DNA from: a virus
Virus record (IMG/VR): IMGVR_UViG_3300037468_000225
Location: 1 to 29,447 of that record
DNA: 29,447 bases
Direction: 5' to 3' (one strand)
Position numbers and translations under genes: made by a program. Numbering within the stretch: the stretch's first letter is position 1; the number at the start of each line of letters is the position of its first letter. Positions 16,246 to 25,202 of the stretch are shown here, in pieces. The notes beneath the pieces were generated by a model. The model was not told where the DNA came from and did not search any database. It saw only the letters and a program-made list of their open reading frames with translations.

Positions 16246-17217
16246 TTAAATGTTTTCTTTCGGCACTACAGGTAACTTGGCCATACCTTTTCTTTTTTCG
16301 GCTTCCTTTTCTTCTTCTTCTCTTCTGGACCGTTCCTTGGCTTTTATTTGATCATCCTCTACTTCTATAATGGCTTCTTTTAAATCTTCAAACACTGCTA
16401 TTTTGAAAGTACCATTCACTGGGTACACCACATTCTTAACTACTTTCACTGTACCCAATTCTCTTATCTTATCCATCACTTCAGGATACTCTGGATCTAT
16501 TTGAATAGCTAAGTGTTCCTGGTAACTACTATCTATCAAGGCCTCATATACAAGGTTCACCCTACGGAAAGTACTAAGGATTTTAGTGCCATACAGGAAA
16601 TCAAACTCCTTAAACACCTTAAAGGAGTGGAGTGGTTGCTTCTCCTTTAGAGCCACACTTATCAACTCCAAACTTCCTCTATCGTTTCCATAGTTAGCCA
16701 ATAACTTTGTAACGAGAAATTGGATGGACTTCTCCCTAGTTAAGGCATCTACTGTAACATCCACATCATACGACTTGGAGATGCCAAAGGCCGACCTCCA
16801 CAGATTGATTTGTTTATCCAGGTTGTTAAACACTTTATCATCAAAAAATTGTACAGTAAGAGTTTTCAACTGTTTACGAAGTACATCTTGGTCTTCGTCC
16901 ATAGCTTCCTTCAATAAGTGTTTTAAACTTGTTTGGCCTTCCTTTTCAATCTTAAATCTCTTACTAAACTCCGGCCAGTACTGATGAGGAACAGATACAG
17001 ATAGTTGCTTTCCAAATTGTACTTTCTTACCCTTATCATCGGAGGAGAAGGTGACATCATAGTCCTGTTGCATCTTAGCCAAACCATGCATGGCAGTTGT
17101 TACAGCGCCAAGTGTGGAAGGCAGATAGGAAATGTTATTCATAGTAGTAGCAGTCCCACCAGCAGCAGCACCTTCTTCATACAACTTTAACATACGCTCG
17201 GACAATTCAAAACTCAC
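16246..17217 (-). CDS. Unknown 323-residue protein with charged C-terminal helix
   Basis: The start is a GTG at 17217, with AAGGAA eight bases upstream and a 47-nt intergenic space before it, the second longest in the window. The protein begins MSFELSERMLKLYEEGAAAG. A helical middle follows with several Lys-rich helices (SLKHLLKEAMDEDQDVLRKQ). A strand-rich domain then contains DPEYPEVMDKIRELG and VYPVNGTFKIAVFEDLKEA. The last 40 residues are a highly charged Glu/Lys/Arg helix ending in a Pro-rich tail. L-K-E-A occurs twice, in the middle helix and near the end. No family or catalytic motif is recognised. Position between the SWIM/papain-like protein and the 906-residue protein suggests another virion or internal protein. 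Confidence 0.72.
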   Translation of the reverse strand: MSFELSERMLKLYEEGAAAGGTATTMNNISYLPSTLGAVTTAMHGLAKMQQDYDVTFSSDDKGKKVQFGKQLSVSVPHQYWPEFSKRFKIEKEGQTSLKHLLKEAMDEDQDVLRKQLKTLTVQFFDDKVFNNLDKQINLWRSAFGISKSYDVDVTVDALTREKSIQFLVTKLLANYGNDRGSLELISVALKEKQPLHSFKVFKEFDFLYGTKILSTFRRVNLVYEALIDSSYQEHLAIQIDPEYPEVMDKIRELGTVKVVKNVVYPVNGTFKIAVFEDLKEAIIEVEDDQIKAKERSRREEEEKEAEKRKGMAKLPVVPKENI

Positions 17218-17264
17218 TGTAAGTATTCCTTAATTAGTGTTTACTTATATAGTATATCTACATT

Positions 17265-19016
17265 TTACATTTCAAGTAACATTTTTATGGTTTCACCAAC
17301 AGAATCTTGTACTCTTTCTCCGACCTGTTTGTGCCAAGGTCCCCAGTGTTTATTCCTACACATTAGTTTGGCAGCTTCTTCCCAAGTATACTTCTTGTGT
17401 ATTTGAGCCTGCATTAACTCATAAAAAGCTTCTTTAGGAAGTCTCCACTCAGATACAGGGTCAAAACATTCATCTCCTTCTTCTACCCAGGCATGTGGAT
17501 TATCAAAATCTATACCCGTCCATCTTCTCCCATTTATTGTACCATGGACAAGTATAGCATCATGACGATCTAGTACATACCTACCAGCCAATCTATAACA
17601 ATCTCCTACACGTTTCTCAAATCCTTTATCCTTAGCTTCTTTTAATTTAGTAACATCTACACCATTGTTTTTGAGATAGGCGACCAGGTCCGCTGCCAAA
17701 CCTTGTTCTTTAGTAAGACGGATAATGTGTTGGATCTGTATTTCAACAAAGGATTTCTCCAACTCGTCCAATTTTTCATGTCGTGAATATTTGGACAAAA
17801 CCTTATTTGTCATCATGTCCTGCCATTCCACAGAACCAAACTTTGGTTTGTTGATGGCAATTTCATTTACTCTACTCTCGTAGGTTTCATCTTCATAATC
17901 TCCTTTGTGTAGTTTCTTCTTAAATTCATCCTCTTCTTCCTTAGGAAGGGGTTCAATCTTCTTAGCTACTGGCTCTTCTTCATCTTCTTCAGGAGGTTCT
18001 TCAACTTTTCCCACACTTGGTTTAGCAGGTGGAGTAGGTTCTGTTTTACGACCTCTGGGGGAGATTTTTTTGGACTTTTCTTTTTCAGCATCTTCTTTTT
18101 CCTTTTTCTTTAGTAACTTTGCCTTTCTATCTAGTTCAGGACGCTCTTCATCAGGAATCACTTCTTTCTCCGGTTCCTCTTCTTTAGGCGGAACTACTTC
18201 TTTAGGAGCTGGAATCTTCGGCTTTGGTTCTTTTTCTATCTCCGGCATCTCCTTTTCGGCCTCGGGTTCTTCCTTAGGCGGTTCTGCCTCCCCCTTGCCT
18301 GGTGTGCTTGGCGGTCCAGCCTTAGGTTCGGAGGGCGGGGTTGGTGTTTCGGTCGGGGGTTCCTTGCCTACATCGTCCTTACGTCGTTTAAGTTCCCCAG
18401 CCGCCGCCTTAAATTCTCCACTAGTTTTTAAAGTATCCTTCTCCACAAAATCTATTTGTGAATGAAATTGTTCCTTCAACCACGTAGCCATAGTAGTAAT
18501 GTAGAAAGGTAACACGTTTATAAGTACTTGTAGGTGCTTACAAAGCATCCCGTATTCACGAGGATTTCTTACCTTAGGACGGCGAGTTTCTTGTTCACCA
18601 TACTTGGCATCATATTTAGGTTTACTCAAAATGTAGTTTGGTCCCCAATACTGAGCTGCTGGACAACTGCAACTTATCTTTACATCGGCGTCGAATAAGA
18701 TTGCTTTTGCCAATTTTCTTAAATCTACATGTTGTTTATCCTGAGTCCATAATCTCCTGTCGGCAGTGTGATGAGCGATAAGAAGATTCATATCCTTAAA
18801 TTGCAATCTGCCTTGGTACCAGACGCCTGTTTTTGTACCAGAATGTATATCCCATTCCCATACATCTGGCTTGGATTTTACAAGGCGAATACCACCCATA
18901 TCTCCTACTTTTTGTACACGAGCAGGAAACGAAGGAAACAGTGAAGTGATTGACTGCTGTTTTCTTACCACTCCACTTACAGCCACTTCATTCAAAATGT
19001 TTTCTAATTCTATCAT
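17265..19016 (-). CDS. SWIM zinc finger, Pro/Glu/Lys linker and papain-like C-terminal domain
   Basis: This 583-residue protein has three regions. Residues 1-190 hold a SWIM-type zinc motif: C116-x-C118 followed after 40 residues by C159-x-H161 (CSCPAAQYW ... MLCKHL). Residues 211-365 are a low-complexity Pro/Glu/Lys linker. Residues 465-565 hold GDCYRLAGRY, an HG-x-x-x-G turn, NPHAWVEEGDECFDP and a KYTWEEAAKLM helix. C473, H508 and D519 are placed like a papain/transglutaminase-type Cys-His-Asp triad. L-K-E|A at 458-461 lies immediately before this domain, and L-N-E-V (8-11) near the N-terminus resembles a propeptide site. By inference the C-terminal domain could be released by prohead protease. 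The enzymatic role is a proposal from residue spacing. It lies 3 nt after the 96-residue gene. Confidence 0.68.
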   Translation of the reverse strand: MIELENILNEVAVSGVVRKQQSITSLFPSFPARVQKVGDMGGIRLVKSKPDVWEWDIHSGTKTGVWYQGRLQFKDMNLLIAHHTADRRLWTQDKQHVDLRKLAKAILFDADVKISCSCPAAQYWGPNYILSKPKYDAKYGEQETRRPKVRNPREYGMLCKHLQVLINVLPFYITTMATWLKEQFHSQIDFVEKDTLKTSGEFKAAAGELKRRKDDVGKEPPTETPTPPSEPKAGPPSTPGKGEAEPPKEEPEAEKEMPEIEKEPKPKIPAPKEVVPPKEEEPEKEVIPDEERPELDRKAKLLKKKEKEDAEKEKSKKISPRGRKTEPTPPAKPSVGKVEEPPEEDEEEPVAKKIEPLPKEEEDEFKKKLHKGDYEDETYESRVNEIAINKPKFGSVEWQDMMTNKVLSKYSRHEKLDELEKSFVEIQIQHIIRLTKEQGLAADLVAYLKNNGVDVTKLKEAKDKGFEKRVGDCYRLAGRYVLDRHDAILVHGTINGRRWTGIDFDNPHAWVEEGDECFDPVSEWRLPKEAFYELMQAQIHKKYTWEEAAKLMCRNKHWGPWHKQVGERVQDSVGETIKMLLEM

Positions 19017-19019
19017 AGT

Positions 19020-19310
19020 TTAACAATACTTAAATTTGTTACGTTCACTATCCACTAAACTCAAAAAGTTTTGTATGCCATCATCCAAATTTGTTCCGAG
19101 TTTGTTCATAACAATCCTACTCAAACCATATGGAGTAAATCTGCCTAGTTCTGCCGTGGATAGTAACGCTACCGCTGCTTCCGTCCAACTCCAACCCGCA
19201 GCAGTTACTATACTGTCACTCCTCACAAGTCTAAGTCGATAAGGAGCCAGGCCGTTACTAAACTTCTGACATTCAATAGTTCTAATAGTTTCCCACTCAT
19301 TTATAAACAT
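19020..19310 (-). CDS. Unknown 96-residue protein
   Basis: The product begins MFINEWETIRTIECQKFSNG and includes a Leu/Arg strand (YRLRLVRSDSIV), then AAGWSWTEAAVALLSTAELG and a helical end with a terminal KFKYC. There is no CxxC pair, signal peptide or obvious membrane segment, although the Trp/Ala segment is moderately hydrophobic. I do not recognise a family. It lies 15 nt after the possible neck protein and 3 nt before the SWIM protein. Close spacing on both sides and an ordinary phage-like composition make it a real gene. Its position suggests a small head-tail junction or internal protein, but nothing more specific can be said. Confidence 0.7.
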   Translation of the reverse strand: MFINEWETIRTIECQKFSNGLAPYRLRLVRSDSIVTAAGWSWTEAAVALLSTAELGRFTPYGLSRIVMNKLGTNLDDGIQNFLSLVDSERNKFKYC

Positions 19311-19325
19311 TTCAGTCCACTCCTA

Positions 19326-20081
19326 TTATCCACGGCGTGCAAAGGCACACCACCGTCCGTTTACTACTAATTCTTCCTGTAGGGCTTTCTGAGTATCCTT
19401 GCCTTCATCTACAAGAGCCTGACCATCGTTCTTAATATCTATTATAGAGCTTTTCCTTAAAGTGTTTCCTTCAATCATTTGTACAAGAGCCTTTACATAT
19501 CTCAATAACCAATCCAAAATGTAATCCTGCTTTATGTCTTCATCAGCGGTAATTCTCTTAGTACCAACGACGGCCAGCTGGGAGCCAAGAGCGGGGAGGT
19601 TTGAATAGTATAAATAGCCACCTACCGCTGGGTCTTCTGATTTAGTAAACTCCCATGTAAAGTCGGCACCTATAAAACTGCGATAATTTCTAAATCCTTC
19701 ACTCAATAATATTAAATCTGAAGTTACATTATCAATAACAGTAACACCTAACAAAAGAGCAGAAGTAGAAAAGACCATACTACTTATAGGAGATGTGGTC
19801 TTTTGACAAGGTAAAACTTCCATTACACCTTTGAATTGACTATTTAGTTGTACTCTACTTGTTTGACCAGTAGTGTCCACCATTGTTATTATCTTATAGG
19901 CTGAATGTGTGTTCCAATACCTTACAGCCGTATCTACACACTGCTCAATAGTAGCATCTGGAGTTGCCAATGTAAGTGGCTGAAATTCTGTCTTGATCCA
20001 AGCAACATACTTAGACATAGATCTTGTAGGAGTAAGATCACTACTAAACGCTATTGAACCCTGTCCACTGCCTGTAGCCAT
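19326..20081 (-). CDS. Possible neck / head-completion protein
   Basis: The 251-residue protein has a helix-rich start (RSMSKYVAWIKTEFQPLTLA, then EQCVDTAVRYWNTHSAYK). Strand-rich segments follow (TSRVQLNSQFKGVMEVLPCQ), then a late helical part IKQDYILDWLLRYVKALVQM followed by IEGNTLRKSSI. The end has KNDGQALVDEGKDTQKALQE and a terminal FARRG. A buried helix with E-G-x-x-L-R-K-S, then a D/G loop and a Leu-rich helix ending near ARR, gives the impression of a head-completion or connector protein. This is a family resemblance by eye, not a confirmed match. In this cluster it is the first gene after the appendage genes, upstream of the tail genes, where a neck protein is expected. It could also be another virion protein. 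Confidence 0.42.
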   Translation of the reverse strand: MATGSGQGSIAFSSDLTPTRSMSKYVAWIKTEFQPLTLATPDATIEQCVDTAVRYWNTHSAYKIITMVDTTGQTSRVQLNSQFKGVMEVLPCQKTTSPISSMVFSTSALLLGVTVIDNVTSDLILLSEGFRNYRSFIGADFTWEFTKSEDPAVGGYLYYSNLPALGSQLAVVGTKRITADEDIKQDYILDWLLRYVKALVQMIEGNTLRKSSIIDIKNDGQALVDEGKDTQKALQEELVVNGRWCAFARRG

Positions 20082-20093
20082 AATTTTATCCTT

Positions 20094-23000
20094 TTAAGAA
20101 ACCACTTCTGTGTCTGGATTTGTAAAATCAAAACCTGATTTCTTACGCCAGAAATAATATGTACCTACATCTAAGAAAAATGTAACTTTACCAAAATCAT
20201 TTGTTCTAGAAGATGCTACAATATTTTGACCTTCAATATCAGTAGTTACCCAAACATTTACATTAGCTATAGGTCCTGTTTGAGCTAGGGCGTTTGTATA
20301 CAAGTAATAAAAGAATTCGATGGAACCAGCCCCTATACCACCTATGAAATTAAGTTGATCCACCTTATTCTCAACATCAACCACACTAGCTATAATTTCA
20401 TCTTTATTGATTGTTGCTTGTGCTTCTTTAGCTACAGTTGCATCTTTAGCTAAGGTAGCTAAAACAAGAGGATCAATAGCAACATTCTCCGTAGCGTCTA
20501 ATATCTCCTGTTTATTAAGCGTAGCTTGTGCTTCTTTAGCAACAGTTGAATTCAAAGCCATGTCAGCAGGTGGAATTATTACTTGAGGAATAGCAGGTTT
20601 AGACACCGTGGCATCTTTAGCGACAGTAGAATCTTTTGCTACTGTGGCTTCTTTTGCTACAGTAGAATTCAAAGCCATGTCAACTGGAGGAGTAATAGTT
20701 TGAGCAGTTCCAGGAGCACTCCTAGTACTCACAGCAACATCTATCCTACCAAGTTCAGTAGCAAGTTCCGTCCTAATTTGACCTGTAGTAGGAGCTGCTA
20801 TTGCGTTATTTGGCACGGCTGTATTTAAAGTTTTAGCATCAACATGAAGTGTAGTAGATAAATCCTGAACATCGGTAGAAATCAAAACTTTACTGTCTGC
20901 ACCAAGAACCCAATCTTTTAATTTCTTACCAAAAGAACTTGCCACGATACCAACATCTGCAGTTAACTGATTCCATATTGCTAATACACCAGCCGCTGAA
21001 AGACTGAATCCTGTCTTATCGCTCACCACCATAGCCGAACCAACGGCTGCTGGAGAAGCGGGAAGATTTGTAGTTTTATTATTTATCAAAGGAAGCAAAG
21101 CACCTGTACCTGTTTCCATTTCTGTACGTATTTGTTCAACGGTTGGAGCCTCACCCGCACCACCTGATACAACATTTACACCCAACTGAGCAAGAGTAGT
21201 ATTTACATCTGCCGTGGCTATCTTAGATACATCAGCCTTTACAAAATATGGACTGGCTCCTGTAAAACCTATCTTACTAAGAACCACATTACTATCAGCT
21301 CCCTGATTAACAGAAGCGGTAGTAAAGATAGAGGAAGCAACATCAAAAAACTTCTTAAAAGCCAAAGCTATATTCGTAGGTATTGTCTCTGTCAAAGCTG
21401 TCCCAAGTATCTGAATAAGATTAGCATTCACGGTATTTGTTACAGTTCCAACAACCGCAAGACTTTGATCTTCTGCAAATCTTGCTGCATCAGATAATGA
21501 ATTAGCTCCACCAGATAGATCGGTAATAGTGTAGTTACCTCTAATTATAATGTCACCGTTAGAACATGTGGCACCAATAACTACTCTACCTTGCCCATCA
21601 ATCTTAACACTGTCAGTAGCTGACATATCTTCTAGCTCTAGACCACCCCGCCAATCTCGTAATCCGACAGCGTTAGTGCCTTTACATTCAATAGTAGGAA
21701 GTAATTCTCCGGCAGGTAATCCATCTACACAACTATGAAAAGTATAATTCTTTCCAGCCACTAATGTCAACTTACCTGCAAGCTCACAATCCCGCATAGT
21801 ACAAGCTGCTAGGGTTGTGTTTCCAATTATACTATCAATAAAATCGGCATCATCGCCAATAGATATTCCATCAACAAATTCACAACCTTCAAATCTAGCA
21901 TCTTCAATACTTTGACCACCAAGATGAATAACACCCTTCCCAATGAATCTCCAATAATCATGAGATTGAGTAAGCGTGATAGTTGAATCGGGTTTAAAGT
22001 AAAATCTTTTTACTCCTAAAGCTGCCGCTACAACTAACGCATCCGCATACGTAAGACACGGACGAATATCCAAACCATTGTAGCCAAGTTCTGTTCCAGC
22101 TACCCCAGTCCCACCAGCTACAGTATCAATCCAAACTCCACCCTCGTAAACAGTGTAAACCATCCTTGAATAAACAGCGTCAGCTATCTGGGCAGGAGTA
22201 GCACCAGCAGTTACACACGTTACTAATATCTGATCTAACCACAGAGCATCACCAGCAGTATTAGAACCACTTAAAAATCTAATCTTAACTTCTCCATCAG
22301 CCTTTTGATGTTGTGACAATAAATTATAAGTATAATTCTGGTCGGCGTTATTATGTATCATTCTATTAGAAGCGTCACTGATTTGCTCATAAGCGGAAGT
22401 CAAATAATTATATGCCCAAACATTACAAAAACGAGTAGTACCAGCAGTGAAACGACCATTGATCTTAACCTGTGATACTTTATTACCAGCCCCGCAAGCA
22501 AAAGTAAGATTCACATCAAGCGGGGCATTTAATGCTTGTGCTACTGTCCACCAACTCCCATTATCCAAGTAAGTTAAAGTATAACCTAAATTAACAGCTA
22601 TTGCACCACCACCACTGGTAGTAGAAGTATTATATACTGGAGCTGCACTAGCACTAGCAAGAACACTCAAAGGAACACCAGCTACAACAGTAGTACCGAT
22701 AGCTTCAAGAGAGTTAGTTAATCTTGCAAATGTTTGATTCGTATCCTTACTTGTCATCTGATCAATAATAGAAGCCTTAGTAACATGTGTAGCCCAAGTA
22801 GCTGCATCCTTAGCTACATAGTTTAAATTATTAGCGACCAAGGCATCTTGTGCAGCAGCATGTATTTGAAGTCCTGTCTTAGCTGTGGCAGCGTCATTTA
22901 TAACCAAACCACTAACTGCACCAGCTGTAGCTGATGGTAAATAATCTGTCTTAACTTTAATAGCAGCTACAGCACTATCTATTTCAAAACTATCAATAAT

Positions 23001-23282
23001 GGCAGAATAAGATATGGTAGATAAGATCGCCGTTACTTTAACATCAACCCTATCACCATCAGCAAAACCGGCCGCGGTAAAGGTGTTAGAGGAGGAGATA
23101 AAGTATAAACCTGTACTAGGATTTGTATAGTTTAAAACTAAGCCTGTATCTACAACATTATTTTTGTACACTGTAATTGTCAAATTATCAACACTGGATT
23201 GATAAGTATCGGCGTCTACAGGAACACCTGTTGTAGGATCTGTTATTATTAGACCTTTGTAATACTTAGAAGCCAATTTCAT
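20094..23282 (-). CDS. Large fibre-like appendage protein with TVAK-type repeats
   Basis: The protein has 1062 residues. Residues 1-100 form an Ig-like or beta-sandwich opening (LIITDPTTGVPVDADTYQ, then DNLTITVYKNNVVDTGL). Residues about 396-586 form a strand-rich domain of the pectate-lyase-like or jelly type, with many short N/C/G turns (FEGCEFVDG, CTMRDCELAG, FHSCVDG). Residues about 863-961 are imperfect repeats of TVAKEATVAKD and KEAQATLNK type, common in phage fibres. The last ~60 residues form a carboxypeptidase-regulatory-like domain (GPIANVNVWVTTD, then GKVTFFLDVGTYYFW). This layout suits a surface-exposed fibre or whisker. It directly abuts the beta-helix gene (TAA then ATG, no gap), with a GAGG box overlapping the previous stop region. 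The host-binding role is inferred. Confidence 0.6.
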   Translation of the reverse strand: MKLASKYYKGLIITDPTTGVPVDADTYQSSVDNLTITVYKNNVVDTGLVLNYTNPSTGLYFISSSNTFTAAGFADGDRVDVKVTAILSTISYSAIIDSFEIDSAVAAIKVKTDYLPSATAGAVSGLVINDAATAKTGLQIHAAAQDALVANNLNYVAKDAATWATHVTKASIIDQMTSKDTNQTFARLTNSLEAIGTTVVAGVPLSVLASASAAPVYNTSTTSGGGAIAVNLGYTLTYLDNGSWWTVAQALNAPLDVNLTFACGAGNKVSQVKINGRFTAGTTRFCNVWAYNYLTSAYEQISDASNRMIHNNADQNYTYNLLSQHQKADGEVKIRFLSGSNTAGDALWLDQILVTCVTAGATPAQIADAVYSRMVYTVYEGGVWIDTVAGGTGVAGTELGYNGLDIRPCLTYADALVVAAALGVKRFYFKPDSTITLTQSHDYWRFIGKGVIHLGGQSIEDARFEGCEFVDGISIGDDADFIDSIIGNTTLAACTMRDCELAGKLTLVAGKNYTFHSCVDGLPAGELLPTIECKGTNAVGLRDWRGGLELEDMSATDSVKIDGQGRVVIGATCSNGDIIIRGNYTITDLSGGANSLSDAARFAEDQSLAVVGTVTNTVNANLIQILGTALTETIPTNIALAFKKFFDVASSIFTTASVNQGADSNVVLSKIGFTGASPYFVKADVSKIATADVNTTLAQLGVNVVSGGAGEAPTVEQIRTEMETGTGALLPLINNKTTNLPASPAAVGSAMVVSDKTGFSLSAAGVLAIWNQLTADVGIVASSFGKKLKDWVLGADSKVLISTDVQDLSTTLHVDAKTLNTAVPNNAIAAPTTGQIRTELATELGRIDVAVSTRSAPGTAQTITPPVDMALNSTVAKEATVAKDSTVAKDATVSKPAIPQVIIPPADMALNSTVAKEAQATLNKQEILDATENVAIDPLVLATLAKDATVAKEAQATINKDEIIASVVDVENKVDQLNFIGGIGAGSIEFFYYLYTNALAQTGPIANVNVWVTTDIEGQNIVASSRTNDFGKVTFFLDVGTYYFWRKKSGFDFTNPDTEVVS
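20400..20695 (-). repeat. Imperfect tandem repeat inside the fibre gene
   Basis: Near-identical blocks recur within this stretch. One encodes PPVDMALNSTVAKEA and another PPADMALNSTVAKEA, about 110 nt apart; both contain the sequence ttcaaagccatgtca on the plus strand. A second pair encodes KEAQATLNKQEI and KEAQATINKDEI. The repeats keep the reading frame and probably extend a fibrous shaft; they could vary in copy number by recombination. Confidence 0.7.
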
Positions 23283-25202
23283 TTATATACCTCGTATCAC
23301 AGAAATATTATTTAAAACTCTATGTGGTGCTAATGTCCCTGTTCTATCACCGTGAACAGTTCCTTTAAGAACTTTGGATGTGGTAAGTTGTTTGCAAAAT
23401 TTAGTGGCATAACCACCAAGTATTATAAAACTGTCGTCATTGCAACTTAATACAATCATATTACCGGATGCTGCATAAGTATTACTACTATTTATAATAT
23501 AGAATGAACCACTCAACCGAACTTTTCCAATTATAGCCGAATTCTGAGATGCCTCAATGGTTCCGCCACTGGCATAAAGATTATCTGCACTATTATTGAT
23601 TGCAACTGCTGTAATACCTCCAAAAGCGTTAGTTATCGTAGTCATAGCTAAATTCAAATTCATTCCGTAAGCACCTGACACAGTTCCAGAAAATACACTT
23701 ATCACAGTTATTGTTCCGTTTATACACACGTCTCTTATGCCGTAAGCACCTGATATAGTGCCACCATATACAGTAGTAACAGTCAGTGAACCAGCAGCAA
23801 AATATACTCCGTTTGCATCAAGAACATCACCACCATATAATGTTCCATTTATGGTCAATGAGTAGTTTCCAGAGAGAAATACAAGAGTTTTGTTCATAGC
23901 TCTGGCGATGGTCACATTTATTACACTATTTCCCACAGGAATGATTTTTCCGCCAAACTCCCGAATTAGTGCAATTTGTGAGATAGTGCCGTTCAATGAA
24001 ACGACATGATTTAGATATACTTCATCTGAACCCGATGGAATAGAACCGCTACTCCAATCGGATGCTGTATTCCAATTTGAACTATTTTTCAATAGAACAA
24101 GGTTTGAATTTATAGAATAACTACTATCGATAGAACCTGCATTCACTGTCCCACGAACATTTATTTCACCCGATGAGGGATTACTGACTGCGTGAGGCGT
24201 TCCCGTTCCACCAGCTGTCAAATCTCCTACAATAGCAAGTTTTGTTGAAGTTCCCATCAGTACACCATTCGCCCCAGAAGCGTTGCCTCCCATCACATTT
24301 CCCACGATAGATATAATACAAATACCTGTTCCACATCTTATACCCCTAATGTTCGTAGCATTACCTCCAGTCACACTTCCTAAAACCGCTACAGCCCCAC
24401 CTGTTACATATACGCAATTAGCAGTCGTTGCTGCTATACTTCCTAAGATGTTCAACTTGCCATTGGCAATCGCCACGGGAGAAGATGTAGAATTTGAACC
24501 AGCAGTCAATATAGTAACATTCGTTGTCCCGTTTTCATTATAAACTCCGTAACTCGTACTATGACCACCACCGACTGCTTCAACTAAATTGACAATTCCA
24601 GATGACGTATTTGTAGTATGTATTCCATGATACGGTGAGCCACTTCCAGCGGTCGCTCTATTTACAGTTACAGTTCCTGAACCCGAATTATATATTCCAT
24701 CACCAGCCGCCCCAGCAACCACAATGTCTGCTGTGATATTACCTGATGAAATGTTAGCTATACCGTAGCCCTGCAACCCACTCGAAGCACCAGTTACTAT
24801 AAAACCGTTTCCGACTATGATATGACCAGTTGATTGATTAAAGATACCGTGTGGACCGATATTCGTTACTCCACCAGTCACATTGCCATTTACATACAGA
24901 ATGTAAGGAGCTGTGTGTGTACAAGAAATTAAATATGCTGTGCCAGCGAGTATAGTCGTCGCATTTATTGTTCTATTCGCGCCGCCAGTGAAATTTATGC
25001 GACCTGTTCCTGACGAATTTGCCGCAACACCTGCATATATAGCTACAAGATTCGCGGTACTCACATCAAGAGATATTGTTTTTGAATTTAGATAAACTGT
25101 ATCGCCATCTGCGGGTACGCCCGTAAGACTTCCACCGGAGGCTGCACTATACCACAGTCCATCGCCCCAACTACCATTGGCTTGTCTATATTTATCAGCC
25201 AT
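23283..25202 (-). CDS. Predicted beta-helix appendage protein
   Basis: The 639-residue protein is rich in Gly, Ser, Thr, Ile and Val and consists of many short strand-turn units of the form G-x-V-x-G-G-x-x-x-G-x-x. Examples are GTVTVNRATAGS, NVTGGVTNIGPHGI and GNVMGGNASGANGVL. This is the look of a parallel beta helix, as in tailspikes and adhesins. Two cap-like motifs with W-x-x-G/S ... P-x-G-x-D-x-V-Y-L-N occur: NGSWGDGLWYS ... DGDTVYLN near residues 9-40 and NWNTASDWSSGSIP ... SDEVYLN near 372-400. They divide the protein into two helix domains. The start codon overlaps the previous stop by one base in a TAATG arrangement, so translation is coupled. Being between the capsid and neck genes, it could be a head or neck appendage or a tail fibre; I see no lyase catalytic motif. 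Confidence 0.62.
   Translation of the reverse strand: MADKYRQANGSWGDGLWYSAASGGSLTGVPADGDTVYLNSKTISLDVSTANLVAIYAGVAANSSGTGRINFTGGANRTINATTILAGTAYLISCTHTAPYILYVNGNVTGGVTNIGPHGIFNQSTGHIIVGNGFIVTGASSGLQGYGIANISSGNITADIVVAGAAGDGIYNSGSGTVTVNRATAGSGSPYHGIHTTNTSSGIVNLVEAVGGGHSTSYGVYNENGTTNVTILTAGSNSTSSPVAIANGKLNILGSIAATTANCVYVTGGAVAVLGSVTGGNATNIRGIRCGTGICIISIVGNVMGGNASGANGVLMGTSTKLAIVGDLTAGGTGTPHAVSNPSSGEINVRGTVNAGSIDSSYSINSNLVLLKNSSNWNTASDWSSGSIPSGSDEVYLNHVVSLNGTISQIALIREFGGKIIPVGNSVINVTIARAMNKTLVFLSGNYSLTINGTLYGGDVLDANGVYFAAGSLTVTTVYGGTISGAYGIRDVCINGTITVISVFSGTVSGAYGMNLNLAMTTITNAFGGITAVAINNSADNLYASGGTIEASQNSAIIGKVRLSGSFYIINSSNTYAASGNMIVLSCNDDSFIILGGYATKFCKQLTTSKVLKGTVHGDRTGTLAPHRVLNNISVIRGI

Noticed and set aside
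17218-17264. Possible promoter in the 47-nt gap before the 323-residue protein (TATACTATATAAG on the minus strand)
   Set aside because: The gap is AT-rich and no paired -35-like or late-promoter consensus can be recognised.
17905-18465. Plus-strand open frame of 186 codons, Ser/Gly-rich
   Set aside because: It is the antisense of the Pro/Glu/Lys linker of the SWIM protein; its composition is the direct complement of Glu, Lys and Pro codons. It has no independent support.
23283-25202. Possible CRISPR-like or tandem DNA repeats because of repeated Gly/Thr/Val units
   Set aside because: The repeats are at the protein level (beta-helix turns); the DNA does not show constant repeat units with unique spacers.
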